From the NCBI RefSeq assembly GCF_001421715.1, contig NZ_LMKP01000004.1, positions 50,280 to 114,279 on the forward strand: 64,000 nt of DNA, in the 5' to 3' direction. The notes beneath the pieces are model-generated. The model had not been told where the DNA came from, searched no databases, and saw nothing but the letters and a program-made list of their open reading frames with translations. Below, piece by piece: positions 8,362 through 16,359 of the stretch. Source of the stretch: Sphingomonas sp. Leaf22 (GTDB lineage Bacteria > Pseudomonadota > Alphaproteobacteria > Sphingomonadales > Sphingomonadaceae). How positions within the stretch are numbered: position 1 is the first letter of the stretch; the number at the start of each line of letters is the position of its first letter. A program made the position numbers and the translations under genes.

Positions 8362-8443
8362 GTCACCCCGGACCTGATCCGGGGTCCCGCTTCTTCTCGG
8401 CCGGTGGAAAGAAAGCGGGACCCCGGGTCAAGCCCGGGGTGAC
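8362..8443. repeat. Type B palindrome, second copy
   Basis: GTCACCCCGGACCTGATCCGG with GGTCCCGCTTCTT on the left pairs with AAAGCGGGACC and CCGGGTCAAGCCCGGGGTGAC on the right. It is the same family as 5850-5929. It lies between the convergent fghA and GntR-regulator genes, a position typical of REP elements. Confidence 0.85.
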
Positions 8444-8463
8444 GGGGAAGAGCGCCATCGCGT

Positions 8464-9174
8464 CTACCCCTCCCCCCGATCCTCGATCAGGTCGAGGACG
8501 TCGCCGATCAGCGCGCGCATCGCCGCGCGGGCCGCGACCGGATCATGTGCGGCGATCGCTTCGGCCACCGCCGCATGTTGTTCGACGCTGGCCGATCGAC
8601 CGACGATGGTGTTGGTGAAGCGGATCGAGGTGTTGAGCGCGGTCGCCACCGTCTCGCGGAACTGCGCGTAGAAGGGGTTTTTCGTCGCGAGCAGGATCGC
8701 GACGTGGAAGTCGATGTCGGAGTCGAGCGGATCGTCCTCGCCCCGTTCCGCCGCCGCCATCCGGGCGAGACCCTCGGCGATCCGTGCCTGATCCTCCGCA
8801 TCCGCCGCCACCGCCGCCAGCGCCGCCGCCTCCGGCTCGATCGCGACGCGCAGCTGGTTGAACTGGCGCAGCAGGTCGACCGAGAATTTGCGGTCGAGCA
8901 GCCAGTGCAGCACATCGGGATCGAACAGGTTCCACGCCGCCGCCGGGCGCACCACCGTCCCCTGACGCGGGCGGGCGCTGACCAGCCCCTTGGCGGTCAG
9001 CATCTTCACCGCCTCGCGCGTTACCGACCGACTGATGCCGTGCGTCTTGCCGATTTCCGCCTCGGTCGGGAACGGGCGTTCGTCATATTCGCCGGTGACG
9101 ATGGCGCGGCCGAGCGTGTCGAGCGTCGCGCGGGTCAAATTGCCGCCGGGCATTCCCGTCATCCGCGCCGCCAT
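8464..9174 (-). CDS. GntR-family regulator (FadR/FCD subfamily), DgoR-like
   Basis: A 236-residue regulator with an N-terminal winged helix (FPTEAEIGKTHGISRSVTREAVKMLTAKGLVSARPRQGT). The C-terminal helical FCD ligand domain has conserved acidic and histidine positions (LRVAIEPEAAA, DIDFHVAILLATKN, EQHAAVAEAI). It is divergent from a galactonate-type symporter, kinase and aldolase, so the likely effector is a sugar acid. A repressor role like DgoR of E. coli is inference. I use the ATG at 9174 because the longer frame, which starts with a TTG at 9249, would run through the operator-like palindromes in the divergent promoter. The start remains open. Confidence 0.88.
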   Translation of the reverse strand: MAARMTGMPGGNLTRATLDTLGRAIVTGEYDERPFPTEAEIGKTHGISRSVTREAVKMLTAKGLVSARPRQGTVVRPAAAWNLFDPDVLHWLLDRKFSVDLLRQFNQLRVAIEPEAAALAAVAADAEDQARIAEGLARMAAAERGEDDPLDSDIDFHVAILLATKNPFYAQFRETVATALNTSIRFTNTIVGRSASVEQHAAVAEAIAAHDPVAARAAMRALIGDVLDLIEDRGEG

Positions 9175-9206
9175 CCCGTCTCCTTTCGGTTCGTCCCGGC
9201 CGCTTG

Positions 9207-9222
9207 GCACTGGACACAGTGC
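9207..9222. promoter_or_regulatory. Candidate operator palindrome
   Basis: GCACTG-GACA-CAGTGC, a perfect 6-bp inverted repeat with a 4-base loop, sits between the GntR-type regulator and the symporter gene. Position and symmetry suggest an operator; a GntR site is inference. Confidence 0.45.
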
Positions 9223-9235
9223 ATTCATCGTATAA

Positions 9236-9246
9236 TTGTCCGACAT
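9236..9246. promoter_or_regulatory. Candidate FadR/GntR-type operator
   Basis: TTGTCCGACAT contains the perfect odd palindrome TGTC-C-GACA and nearly fits the TNGTNNNACNA pattern of FadR-subfamily GntR proteins. It lies 26 bases upstream of the symporter start and next to the regulator gene, so the regulator could control both directions through it. Confidence 0.5.
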
Positions 9247-9271
9247 CAAAAGCTAGGCCGGGGAGGAAACC

Positions 9272-10852
9272 ATGCGTCTGTCGACGATCGATCTGATCGT
9301 CGTGATCATCTATGCGATCGGCATCTTCGGCCTGGCGCAATGGGTGAGCCGCGACAAGGGGGGGCATCAAAAGGATAGCTCCGATTACTTCCTCGCGTCC
9401 AAGTCGCTGCCATGGTGGGCGATCGGCGCGTCGCTGATCGCGGCGAATATTTCCGCGGAGCAGATCGTCGGCATGGCCGGGTCGGGCTATGCGATCGGCC
9501 TCGCCATCGCGTCGTACGAATGGATGGCGGCGCTGACGCTGCTGATCGTCGGCAAATTCTTCCTGCCGATCTTTTTGCGCAACGAAATCTATACGATGCC
9601 GCAGTTCCTCGAACAGCGGTACGGCCCGTCGATCCGCACCTTGATGGCGGTGTTCTGGCTGGCGCTGTACGTGTTCGTGAATCTCACCAGCATCATCTGG
9701 CTGGGGTCGATCGCGGTGACGCAGGTCGCGGGCGTCGACCAGACGGTGGCGCTGATCGGGCTCGGGCTGTTCGCGCTGCTGTACCAGTTGCGCGGGGGTT
9801 TGAAGGCGGTGGCGCTGACCGATATCGTGCAGGTCACACTGCTGGTGTTCGGCGGCCTCACCATCTCCTACCTGACGCTGTCGCAGATCGGCGGCGATGC
9901 CGGGGTGATGGGCGGGTTCGCCGAACTGACGCGCCGCGTGCCCGAGAAATTCGACATGATCCTGACCGCGGACAATCCTTTCTACAAGGATTTGCCGGGC
10001 CTGTCGGTGCTGATCGGCGGCATGTGGATCGCGAACCTGAGCTATTGGGGGTTCAACCAGTATATCATCCAGCGCGCGCTGGCCGCCAAGTCGCTGCCCG
10101 AAGCGCAGAAGGGCATCGTCTTTGCCGCCTATCTCAAGCTGCTGATGCCGCTGGTGATCGTCGTGCCGGGCATCGCCGCGGTGGTGCTCGCGCCCGATCT
10201 CGCCAAGCCGGACGAAGCCTATCCCACGATGATGCGGCTGCTGCCCTCGGGGCTGCTCGGCCTCGTCTTCGCCGCGCTGATCGCCGCGATCATCGCGTCG
10301 ACCGCGTCGAAGATCAATTCGATCGCGACGATCTTCACCCTCGATCTCTACGCCAAGCGCACCAGCCAGAGCGGGACGATGGACGCGGTGATGGAGCGCA
10401 AGCTGGTCCGCATCGGCCGCATCGCCGCCACCGTCGCCATCCTGATCGCGATCGTCGCTGCCAAGCCGCTGCTGGGTGGCGCGGATCAGGCGTTCCAGTT
10501 CATCCAGGAATTTTCGGGCTTCTTCACGCCGGGGATCACCGTGATCTTCCTGCTCGGCCTGTTCTGGAAGCGCGCGACCGAAGCCGGCGCGATCGGCGCG
10601 GCGGTGGCGTCGGTGGTGCTGTCCTATCTGTTCCGCACCTTCGCGCCGGGCATTCCGTTCATGGACCGGATGGGGCTGGTGTTCCTGCTCAGCCTTGCGC
10701 TGGCGGTCGTGCTGTCGCTGGCGATCAAGGGACGCGGCGACGCCAACCGCATCACGATGCAGGGCGTGTCGTTCGGCACCTCGACCGGCTTCAACATCGC
10801 CGGGTTGGGTGTGATCCTGATCCTGATCGCATTGTACGCGACATGGTGGTGA
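9272..10852 (+). CDS. Sodium/solute symporter (SSS family), sugar or sugar-acid uptake
   Basis: A 526-residue membrane protein with about 14 helices and the SSS-family signatures GASLIAANISAEQIVGMAGSGYA in helix 1/2 and the region around NLSYWGFNQYIIQRALAAKS. The Ser/Thr pair near helix 8 (IASTASKINSIATIFTLDLY) is the expected second sodium site. Family members transport galactose, glucose or sugar acids such as galactonate and glucuronate. It overlaps the start of dgoK by 10 bases, so it belongs to the same operon and probably imports the sugar (galactose or galactonate) that this operon metabolises. The regulator gene and candidate operators lie directly upstream. Confidence 0.93.
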   Translation: MRLSTIDLIVVIIYAIGIFGLAQWVSRDKGGHQKDSSDYFLASKSLPWWAIGASLIAANISAEQIVGMAGSGYAIGLAIASYEWMAALTLLIVGKFFLPIFLRNEIYTMPQFLEQRYGPSIRTLMAVFWLALYVFVNLTSIIWLGSIAVTQVAGVDQTVALIGLGLFALLYQLRGGLKAVALTDIVQVTLLVFGGLTISYLTLSQIGGDAGVMGGFAELTRRVPEKFDMILTADNPFYKDLPGLSVLIGGMWIANLSYWGFNQYIIQRALAAKSLPEAQKGIVFAAYLKLLMPLVIVVPGIAAVVLAPDLAKPDEAYPTMMRLLPSGLLGLVFAALIAAIIASTASKINSIATIFTLDLYAKRTSQSGTMDAVMERKLVRIGRIAATVAILIAIVAAKPLLGGADQAFQFIQEFSGFFTPGITVIFLLGLFWKRATEAGAIGAAVASVVLSYLFRTFAPGIPFMDRMGLVFLLSLALAVVLSLAIKGRGDANRITMQGVSFGTSTGFNIAGLGVILILIALYATWW

Positions 10853-11721
10853 GCCCGTTCATCGCCCTCGACTGGGGCACGACCAACCGGCGCGCCTACC
10901 GGCTGGAGGACGGGCGCATCGCCGCCGTGGTCAGGTCGCCCAAGGGCGTATCGGCCATGACGGCCGACGAATATCCGCAGGAACTGGCGGCGATCCGGGC
11001 CGAACTAGGCGACCTGCCGGTGCTGATGGCGGGGATGGTCGGGTCGACGATCGGCTGGCGGGTCGCACCCTATGTCACGGTCCCGGCCGAGATCGCCGAC
11101 ATCGCCGGACAGCTGACATGGATCGACGATCGGACCGCGATCGTGCCCGGCCTGTCTTTCACCGACGGCAGTCACGGCGACGTGATGCGCGGCGAGGAGG
11201 TACAATTGCTCGGCGCGGCGCTCGCCGGACAGGTACCGCCCGACGCGCTGCTGTGTCAGCCGGGCACCCATTGCAAATGGGTCGAGCTGACCGGTGGCAA
11301 GGTCACCGCCTTCACCACCGCGATGACCGGCGAACTGTTCGCGCTGCTGAAGGGCGGCGGCGTGCTGGCGCCGCAGCTGACTGCACCGGTGACCGCCGGC
11401 GAAGCGTTCCGCGACGGCGTTCGGGAAGGCGCGAAGCGTGACCTCGCCGCCAGCCTGTTCGGCATCCGCGCGTCGCACGTGCTGGGCCTGCGCGACCCAT
11501 CGCACGCCGCTTCCTGTGCCAGCGGCGTGCTGATCGGCAGCGACGTGGCGGCGCGTATCGGCGATGGCCGCGACGTCCATCTGGTCGCCGACGGCGATCT
11601 CGCCACCCTGTACGCCACCGCGATCGAGACGCTGGGCAGCCGCGCCATTGTCAGCGGGTGCGAAGATGCCTTTATCGCCGGTATCACCCACATCCGAAAG
11701 TTGTCCGCATGCGCCACCTGA
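10843..11721 (+). CDS. dgoK: 2-dehydro-3-deoxygalactonokinase
   Basis: A 292-residue sugar kinase that phosphorylates 2-dehydro-3-deoxygalactonate at C6 with ATP, in the De Ley-Doudoroff pathway of galactose. The start IALDWGTTNRRAYRL is the phosphate-1 motif of the DgoK branch of the ASKHA fold. Further family marks are MAGMVGSTIGWR, the PGTHCKWVEL motif and the FTTAMTGELFALL segment. The ATG at 10843 overlaps the end of the symporter gene by 10 bases. The stop overlaps the start of dgoA by 13 bases, so the three genes are tightly coupled. Confidence 0.95.
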   Translation: MVVSPFIALDWGTTNRRAYRLEDGRIAAVVRSPKGVSAMTADEYPQELAAIRAELGDLPVLMAGMVGSTIGWRVAPYVTVPAEIADIAGQLTWIDDRTAIVPGLSFTDGSHGDVMRGEEVQLLGAALAGQVPPDALLCQPGTHCKWVELTGGKVTAFTTAMTGELFALLKGGGVLAPQLTAPVTAGEAFRDGVREGAKRDLAASLFGIRASHVLGLRDPSHAASCASGVLIGSDVAARIGDGRDVHLVADGDLATLYATAIETLGSRAIVSGCEDAFIAGITHIRKLSACAT

Positions 11722-12347
11722 CCGCCTTCGACACCGCCTTTGCCCGCTGCCCGCTGGTTGCGATCCTGCGCGGCGTCCAGCCGCACGAGGTGGAGGCGAT
11801 CGGCGACGCGCTGATCGATGCCGGCTTCGCCATCGTCGAAGTGCCGCTCAACTCGCCCGACCCGTATGAAAGCATCACCCGCCTGTCGAAGAAGCTGGAC
11901 GGCTATGCCGCGGTCGGCGCGGGCACGGTGCTGAGCGTCGAGCAGGTCGACCGGGTCGAGGCGGCGGGCGGCACGCTGATCATCTCGCCCAACGCCAATC
12001 CCGCGGTGATTTCGGCGGCGGCAGAGCGCGGGCTGGTGGCTATGCCCGGCATCGCGACCCCGACCGAAGCCTTTGCGGCATTGGAAGCCGGTGCCGCCGC
12101 GCTGAAACTGTTCCCCGCCGAAGCCGCCAGCCCGGCGGTGATGAAGGCGATGCGCGCCGTCCTGCCGCGCGACGTGCGAATGCTGCCGGTCGGCGGCATC
12201 GTCCCGTCGGTGCTGGCCGATTGGCACAAGGCGGGTGCGGCCGGCTACGGCCTCGGTTCGGCGCTGTATGTGCCGGGCATGGATGCCGAAACCGTCGGCG
12301 AGCGCGCGCGGGCGTTCGTGGCGGCATGGAACGCGCTGGAGAAGTAA
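11709..12347 (+). CDS. dgoA: 2-dehydro-3-deoxy-6-phosphogalactonate aldolase
   Basis: A 212-residue class I aldolase of the KDPG/KDPGal family. It cleaves 2-dehydro-3-deoxy-6-phosphogalactonate to pyruvate and glyceraldehyde 3-phosphate. The catalytic Lys is in AALKLFPAEAA and the conserved Glu in the FAIVEVPLNSPDP strand; the phosphate loop is PVGGIVP near residue 160. It completes the galactonate module, but no galactonate dehydratase (DgoD) or galactose dehydrogenase is visible in the window. The start is the ATG at 11709, where the protein begins MRHLTAFDTAF; a longer frame from 11658 overlaps dgoK further. Confidence 0.95.
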   Translation: MRHLTAFDTAFARCPLVAILRGVQPHEVEAIGDALIDAGFAIVEVPLNSPDPYESITRLSKKLDGYAAVGAGTVLSVEQVDRVEAAGGTLIISPNANPAVISAAAERGLVAMPGIATPTEAFAALEAGAAALKLFPAEAASPAVMKAMRAVLPRDVRMLPVGGIVPSVLADWHKAGAAGYGLGSALYVPGMDAETVGERARAFVAAWNALEK

Positions 12348-12685
12348 GCGACTATCCGGCGCGGACCGGTCGCCGTTCGATCAACTGCCCCATCGTTACC
12401 CCGGACTTGTCGAGACCTCTGCGAAAGTATCGATTCCTGCCCCCTAGCGTACCCCCGCGCAGGCGGGGGTCCAGGGTTCCAAGCACAAGCCGTTGTTCTG
12501 CCTGGCTCTGGACCCCCGCCTGCGCGGGGGTACGGTCCCGTGTAGTCGAGGGCGCGACGTTCGCAGAAGCCTCGACGGATGACGGGGTGGCGGGGAGGAG
12601 AACGCTACCGCACCGTTCCGCCCGGACGCGGAAACCCCTGCCCCGTCAACCGTTTGCCTCGCTCCCCCATGCCGGAGCACCGCCC
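12348..12685. other. Gene-free stretch with palindromic repeat
   Basis: A 338-base gap after dgoA. Its main content is the type C palindrome at 12449-12533. I see no conserved reading frame or clear promoter; a downstream gene starts at 12686. Confidence 0.6.
12449..12533. repeat. Type C palindrome (GTACCCCCGCGCAGGCGGGGG)
   Basis: Two near-perfect 26-base inverted arms (GTACCCCCGCGCAGGC... and its complement ending GGGGGTAC) enclose a 30-base loop; each arm itself folds at GCGCAGGCG. It follows the dgoA operon and could also terminate transcription. Confidence 0.88.
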
Positions 12686-13168
12686 ATGTCGCATCCCCGT
12701 CCCGTCCTCGGCCTGTTCGCCGGGATCGCCGCCGGCCTGATCGCCGCCGCCGCGATGGCCGCGTTCCAGTCGGTCGCCGCCGGGCCGATGGGACAGGACC
12801 AGAGCGACGACGATCCCGCAACGGTGAAAGCCGCCGACAAGGTCGCGATCGCCACCACCGGCGACCGCGTCCCCGACGCCTACCGCCCGCAGGCGGGACA
12901 GGCGGTGCATTACCTGACCGGCGCGGCGCTGGGCGGGCTGTACGGCGTGCTCACCGAATATCGTCCGGGTGCGGCGCGCGGTTTCGGGAGCCTGTACGGT
13001 ATCGCGACCTCGGCGCTGCTCGACGAAACGGCGGTGCCGGCGACAGGGCTGGGGTCGGCGCCATGGGAGACGCCGGCCGCGACCCACGCCTATGGCGCGC
13101 TGGCGCATCTGGTGTTCGGGGTATCGCTGGAAGGGGCGAGGTCGCTGCTGGGTGGGCGACAGGGGTAG
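12686..13168 (+). CDS. DUF1440/YagU-like membrane protein
   Basis: A 160-residue protein with an N-terminal glycine- and alanine-rich membrane segment (VLGLFAGIAAGLIAAAAMAAF). It has two further weakly hydrophobic, glycine-rich stretches (AVHYLTGAALGGLYGVLTEY and ARGFGSLYGIATSALLDE) and ends in an AHLVFGVSLEGARSLLG helix. The layout resembles DUF1440 inner-membrane proteins such as YagU of E. coli. The middle charged segment (DQSDDDPATVKAADKVAI) should be outside the membrane. Its role is unknown. The nearest likely start is the ATG at 12686, with GGAGC upstream. Confidence 0.65.
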   Translation: MSHPRPVLGLFAGIAAGLIAAAAMAAFQSVAAGPMGQDQSDDDPATVKAADKVAIATTGDRVPDAYRPQAGQAVHYLTGAALGGLYGVLTEYRPGAARGFGSLYGIATSALLDETAVPATGLGSAPWETPAATHAYGALAHLVFGVSLEGARSLLGGRQG

Positions 13169-13194
13169 GCTTCCCTCCCCTCCCTCAGTCATAC

Positions 13195-13238
13195 CCGTTC
13201 GGTTCGAGCAGCTTCGAGCGAAGTCGAGAAGCGAACGG
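13195..13238. repeat. Type F palindrome (CCGTTCG ... CGAACGG)
   Basis: Outer arms CCGTTCG and CGAACGG enclose a second stem, CTTCGAGCGAAG. It is located between two convergent genes. The outer sequence, with CCGTTCGGTTCGAGC, is a common type of interspersed repeat in sphingomonads. Confidence 0.75.
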
Positions 13239-13275
13239 ATGGGGCAGGGTGGAGGTAGGATAAGGCAGGAATAGC

Positions 13276-13671
13276 CTACCGCCTGACCAACTCCACCGCC
13301 CCGACCTCGATCACCGGCACTTCCCATGGATGCATCGCGACGATCGCCGCCAACGCCGCCGCGATATCCGCGCCCTGCGCCGCATAGGTCTTCACCACCA
13401 CGGTCGGCACCACCTCGGCCTCGCCGGCCCGTCCGGTCGTCGGCAGCGCGTCCGTGCCGGGCACGAAACTTTCCAGCCCGAAGCCCAGTTCGAACACGCC
13501 GCGATACGGGCCGATCGTGCCCAGCACGCCGCTGGCCCGGATCACGCCGACCACGCCGGCGAGTACCGGATCGTCGGCCAGCGCCGCCGCCTCGCCCGCC
13601 TGCAACCGCGCCAGCACATTGGCCGATACCGGGCAATGCACCCGCACCACCTGCATCGGCGTCAGCGTCAC
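13276..13671 (-). CDS. CutA/YqfO-like single-domain protein
   Basis: A 131-residue protein that resembles the CutA-like insert domain of NIF3/YqfO proteins rather than a full NIF3. The run GVLGTIGPYRGVFELGFGLE, then a variable loop, then a strand VPTVVVKTYAAQ and the closing MHPWEVPVIEVGAVEL match the pattern with 'HPYEEPxYDV' at the end. The Tyr/Glu pair of that motif is Trp/Glu here. The function of free-standing copies is unknown. The GTG start at 13671 overlaps the TGA of the upstream exonuclease gene (GTGA), so the two are translationally coupled. An internal ATG at 13656 is a possible alternative start. Confidence 0.65.
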   Translation of the reverse strand: MTLTPMQVVRVHCPVSANVLARLQAGEAAALADDPVLAGVVGVIRASGVLGTIGPYRGVFELGFGLESFVPGTDALPTTGRAGEAEVVPTVVVKTYAAQGADIAAALAAIVAMHPWEVPVIEVGAVELVRR

Positions 13672-14426
13672 AACAACAGCCAGTCGTTGCGGCTGCGCGG
13701 CTTGATCTCTCCCCCACCCTGCCGCCGCGCCACTTCGGTCTCGGCAGTGTAGCGGACATCCTCGTCGCGATCGGTCAGGAAGCCGTCGAGCGAATCGTCG
13801 TCGATCTCGGTCCATGCCCGCCCGCGATCGGGACCATAGCGCACGCGCGGCAACAGGCCGGGCAGCCGCGACCATTCGAGCAGCTGCGCGATCGACGCCT
13901 CGTTCAGCATGTCGCGCAGGTGGAAGGCGGTGACATAGGCATCGGGAAACGCCCGGTGCGCGGGCAGTCCGCGCTCATGCGCGATGCCATAAGGCTTGCG
14001 CCAATAGCGCAGCATCTGGTTCGAAAAGCCGGGACTGTCGGGCCAGAGCCGCAGCGCGCACTTCCACGTGCAGATCCAGTCGGCACCGTGCGTCAGCTGC
14101 GCGGTACAGAATTTCTGTTCGAAATCCGCGCGATGCGCCGCCAGCGCCACGCGGCGCGGATACGGATCGAGCACGCGGCGCGCGATATCCTGCCACCACG
14201 GCGCATCGGCGACCTGTTCGTCGAGGATATGGTGCACCGCCTGCGTCACCGGCGGGATCGGGCGGCCGGGATTGACGAAATGCGCACCGCCCTCGCCATG
14301 AATTTCCCAGCGGCCGTCCTCACCCAGCGCCACGTCCTGCCAGCCGACCTCGCACACGCCATGCGCGGGGGGAGCTTGCCCGGTGGTTTCGAGGTCGACG
14401 ACACGGATGATCTGCGGTTGCGCCAT
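13668..14426 (-). CDS. DnaQ-type 3'-5' exonuclease
   Basis: A 252-residue exonuclease of the DEDD family. Exo I is DLETTG (residues 11-16), Exo II is the AHRADFE segment and Exo III is the HRAFPDAYVT segment, with the HxxxxD pattern expected for the DEDDh type. It is a stand-alone enzyme without a polymerase domain; related proteins act in DNA repair or in the degradation of small nucleic acids. The start is the ATG at 14426, MAQPQIIRVVDLETTG; the 29 residues upstream in the open frame look non-coding. The following CutA-like gene overlaps its stop by four bases. Confidence 0.9.
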   Translation of the reverse strand: MAQPQIIRVVDLETTGQAPPAHGVCEVGWQDVALGEDGRWEIHGEGGAHFVNPGRPIPPVTQAVHHILDEQVADAPWWQDIARRVLDPYPRRVALAAHRADFEQKFCTAQLTHGADWICTWKCALRLWPDSPGFSNQMLRYWRKPYGIAHERGLPAHRAFPDAYVTAFHLRDMLNEASIAQLLEWSRLPGLLPRVRYGPDRGRAWTEIDDDSLDGFLTDRDEDVRYTAETEVARRQGGGEIKPRSRNDWLLL

Positions 14427-14502
14427 TGGCGACAGATGGCGCTTCGGGGGCGGAAAAGCCACCCCGGGGGCGGCGAGGGTCCAGTTTGGGACGAGCAAGG
14501 AT

Positions 14503-14723
14503 GGTTCGCGCAAAGGCGCAAAGGACGCGAAGGGGTTGCGTTGGGGTCGGCCACGTTTCTCTCCTCCCTGACAAGGGAGGGGTCAGGGGTGGGTAGGCCC
14601 GTGGTATAGCGTAGCATTCCCTCGCAGGCCGACCCACCCCCGGCCCCTCCCTTGTCAGGGAGGGGAGAGGAAAGGCTGCCCCGAACGCAACCCCTTCGCG
14701 CCCTTCGCGCCTCCGCGCGAACC
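14503..14723. repeat. Type D long inverted repeat
   Basis: A 221-bp composite palindrome fills the gap between the exonuclease and phosphomannomutase genes. The outer arms are GGTTCGCGCAAAGGCGCAAAGG... GGGGTTGCGTT and GAACGCAACCCCTTCGCGCC... CGCGCGAACC. The inner arms are CTCCCTGACAAGGGAGGGG and its complement CCCCTCCCTTGTCAGGGAG. It is a second member of the family seen at 16160-16343. Confidence 0.85.
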
Positions 14724-14729
14724 GACCAG

Positions 14730-16097
14730 CTACCCCCTCGCCACCCCCGACGCCGCCAACTGTGCGTCAACCTCCGCCAGCAACCGCGCCAACCCGTCCT
14801 CATTCCGAGCCTCCGCCCGCGCGGTCAGCACGTCCTGCGTGTTCGACGCGCGCAGCAGCCACCATCCGTCCGCCGTGGTGACCCGCGCGCCGTCGGTCGT
14901 GTTCACGTCCGCGCCCGCCGCCGCCAGCCGTGCCAGCACCTCGTCGACCACCGCGAACTTGCGCGTCTCGTCGACCTTGAAGCGCAATTCGGGCGTGGTC
15001 GCCATTTCCGGCATCGCATCGCGCAGCTCGGTCAGCGACCGGCCGCTCAGATGAATCGCGCGGATCAGCCGCACCGCCGCATAGGGCGCGTCGTCGAACC
15101 CGAAATCGTCGCCGCCGAAGAATACATGTCCCGACATTTCGGCGGCCAGCGGCGCGCCGGTTTCCAGCAGCTTGGTCTTCATCGGGCTGTGCCCGGTCTT
15201 CCACATCAGCGGCGTGCCGCCCAGTTCGGCGATGCGATCGAACAACAGCTGGCTGGCCTTCACGTCCGCAATGATCGTCGCCCCCGGCGTTTCGCGGAGT
15301 TGCGGTTCCGCGAGCAGCATCAGCAACTGATCGCCCCACAGCGTCCGCCCCCGGCCGTCGACCGCGCCGATCCGGTCGCCATCGCCATCGAACGCCAGCC
15401 CGAAATCGAGGCCCTTGTCGGCGACCAGCCGTTTCAGGTCGACCAGATTGGCTTCCTCGGTCGGGTCGGGGTGATGGTGCGGGAAGCGGCCATCGACTTC
15501 GGTGAACAACAGATGATGTTCGCCGGGTAACAGCGCGACCAGCCGCTCGATCACCGGCCCCGCCGCGCCGCTGCCCGTGTCCCAGCCGATGCGATAGCTG
15601 CCGCCGGCATAGCCCGCCATCAGCCGCCCGACATAGGCGTCGACATGGTCGTGGTCGGTGACGGTGCCCGTGCCATCGTCCCAATCGCCCGCCGCCGCCA
15701 TCGCGCCCAGCCGCTGGATATCGTCGCCGAAGAACGGGCGATGCTGCAACACCATCTTGAAGCCGTTGTAATCGGACGGATTATGGCTGCCGGTAATCTG
15801 GATACCGCCATCGACCTCCAGCATCGCTTCGGCATGGTAGAGCATCGGCGTGGGGCCCAGGCCGATGCGGACCACGTCGACCCCGCTCGCGGTCAGCCCG
15901 GCGACCAGCGCCGCCTCCAGCGCCGGCGACGACAATCGCCCGTCGCGCCCGACCACGACGCGGGTGCCGCCGGCGCGGCGCACCAGCGTCGCGAACCCGC
16001 GCCCGATCGCATGCGCGTCGGCGGTGCCCAGCGTCCGCCCGACGACCCCGCGAATGTCGTATTCGCGCAGCGAACTGGGGTGGAAGTCATGCGCCAT
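14730..16097 (-). CDS. Phosphomannomutase/phosphoglucomutase
   Basis: A 455-residue alpha-D-phosphohexomutase. It interconverts hexose 6- and 1-phosphates through a phosphoserine enzyme and supplies precursors of lipopolysaccharide and exopolysaccharide. The phosphoserine is Ser104 in TGSHNPSDYNG, the metal-binding loop is DGDGDR at 237-242, and the sugar loop GHVFFGGDDFGFDD is conserved. The C-terminal RASNTQ phosphate loop (LLRASNTQDVLTARAE) is present. The length matches AlgC/ManB-type enzymes. The substrate cannot be decided from sequence alone. The gene ends 7 bases from a long palindrome. Confidence 0.93.
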   Translation of the reverse strand: MAHDFHPSSLREYDIRGVVGRTLGTADAHAIGRGFATLVRRAGGTRVVVGRDGRLSSPALEAALVAGLTASGVDVVRIGLGPTPMLYHAEAMLEVDGGIQITGSHNPSDYNGFKMVLQHRPFFGDDIQRLGAMAAAGDWDDGTGTVTDHDHVDAYVGRLMAGYAGGSYRIGWDTGSGAAGPVIERLVALLPGEHHLLFTEVDGRFPHHHPDPTEEANLVDLKRLVADKGLDFGLAFDGDGDRIGAVDGRGRTLWGDQLLMLLAEPQLRETPGATIIADVKASQLLFDRIAELGGTPLMWKTGHSPMKTKLLETGAPLAAEMSGHVFFGGDDFGFDDAPYAAVRLIRAIHLSGRSLTELRDAMPEMATTPELRFKVDETRKFAVVDEVLARLAAAGADVNTTDGARVTTADGWWLLRASNTQDVLTARAEARNEDGLARLLAEVDAQLAASGVARG

Positions 16098-16159
16098 GCC
16101 GGAATCCTCGCCGTTACAAGGCGGACGAGTTTAGGTCGAAGCAGGGACGGAGAGTAGAG

Positions 16160-16343
16160 AAAAGAAGAGGTTCGCGCAGAGGCGCAGAGGCGCAGAGGAG
16201 TTGCGCCTGCCGCGAACCACCCGCGACCGGGAGACCGTACGCAACGGTTCAACCGGTCGGAAGGCCCGCTGGCGCGGGTGCCGTCGCGCTGCACGCAACC
16301 CCTCCGCGCCTCTGCGCCTCTGCGCGAAAACTACCTTCTTCTT
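16160..16343. repeat. Type D long inverted repeat, second copy
   Basis: Outer arms are AAGAAGAGGTTCGCGCAGAGG with a tandem GCAGAGGC triplet and GAGTTGC; the other side is GCAACCCCTCCGCGCCTCTGCGCC... GCGCGAA with a following TTCTTCTT. The inner arms are CACCCGCG and CGCGGGTG. It resembles 14503-14723 in the TTCGCGC/GCGCGAA ends and GGTTGC core. It lies just upstream of the mutase gene, so it may overlap its promoter. Confidence 0.8.
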
Positions 16344-16359
16344 GTCTTCCGACCGAATC

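Noticed and set aside
9175..9249. Start of the GntR regulator at TTG 9249
   Set aside because: It would place the first codons over the candidate operators in the divergent promoter; the ATG at 9174 is closer to the family start.
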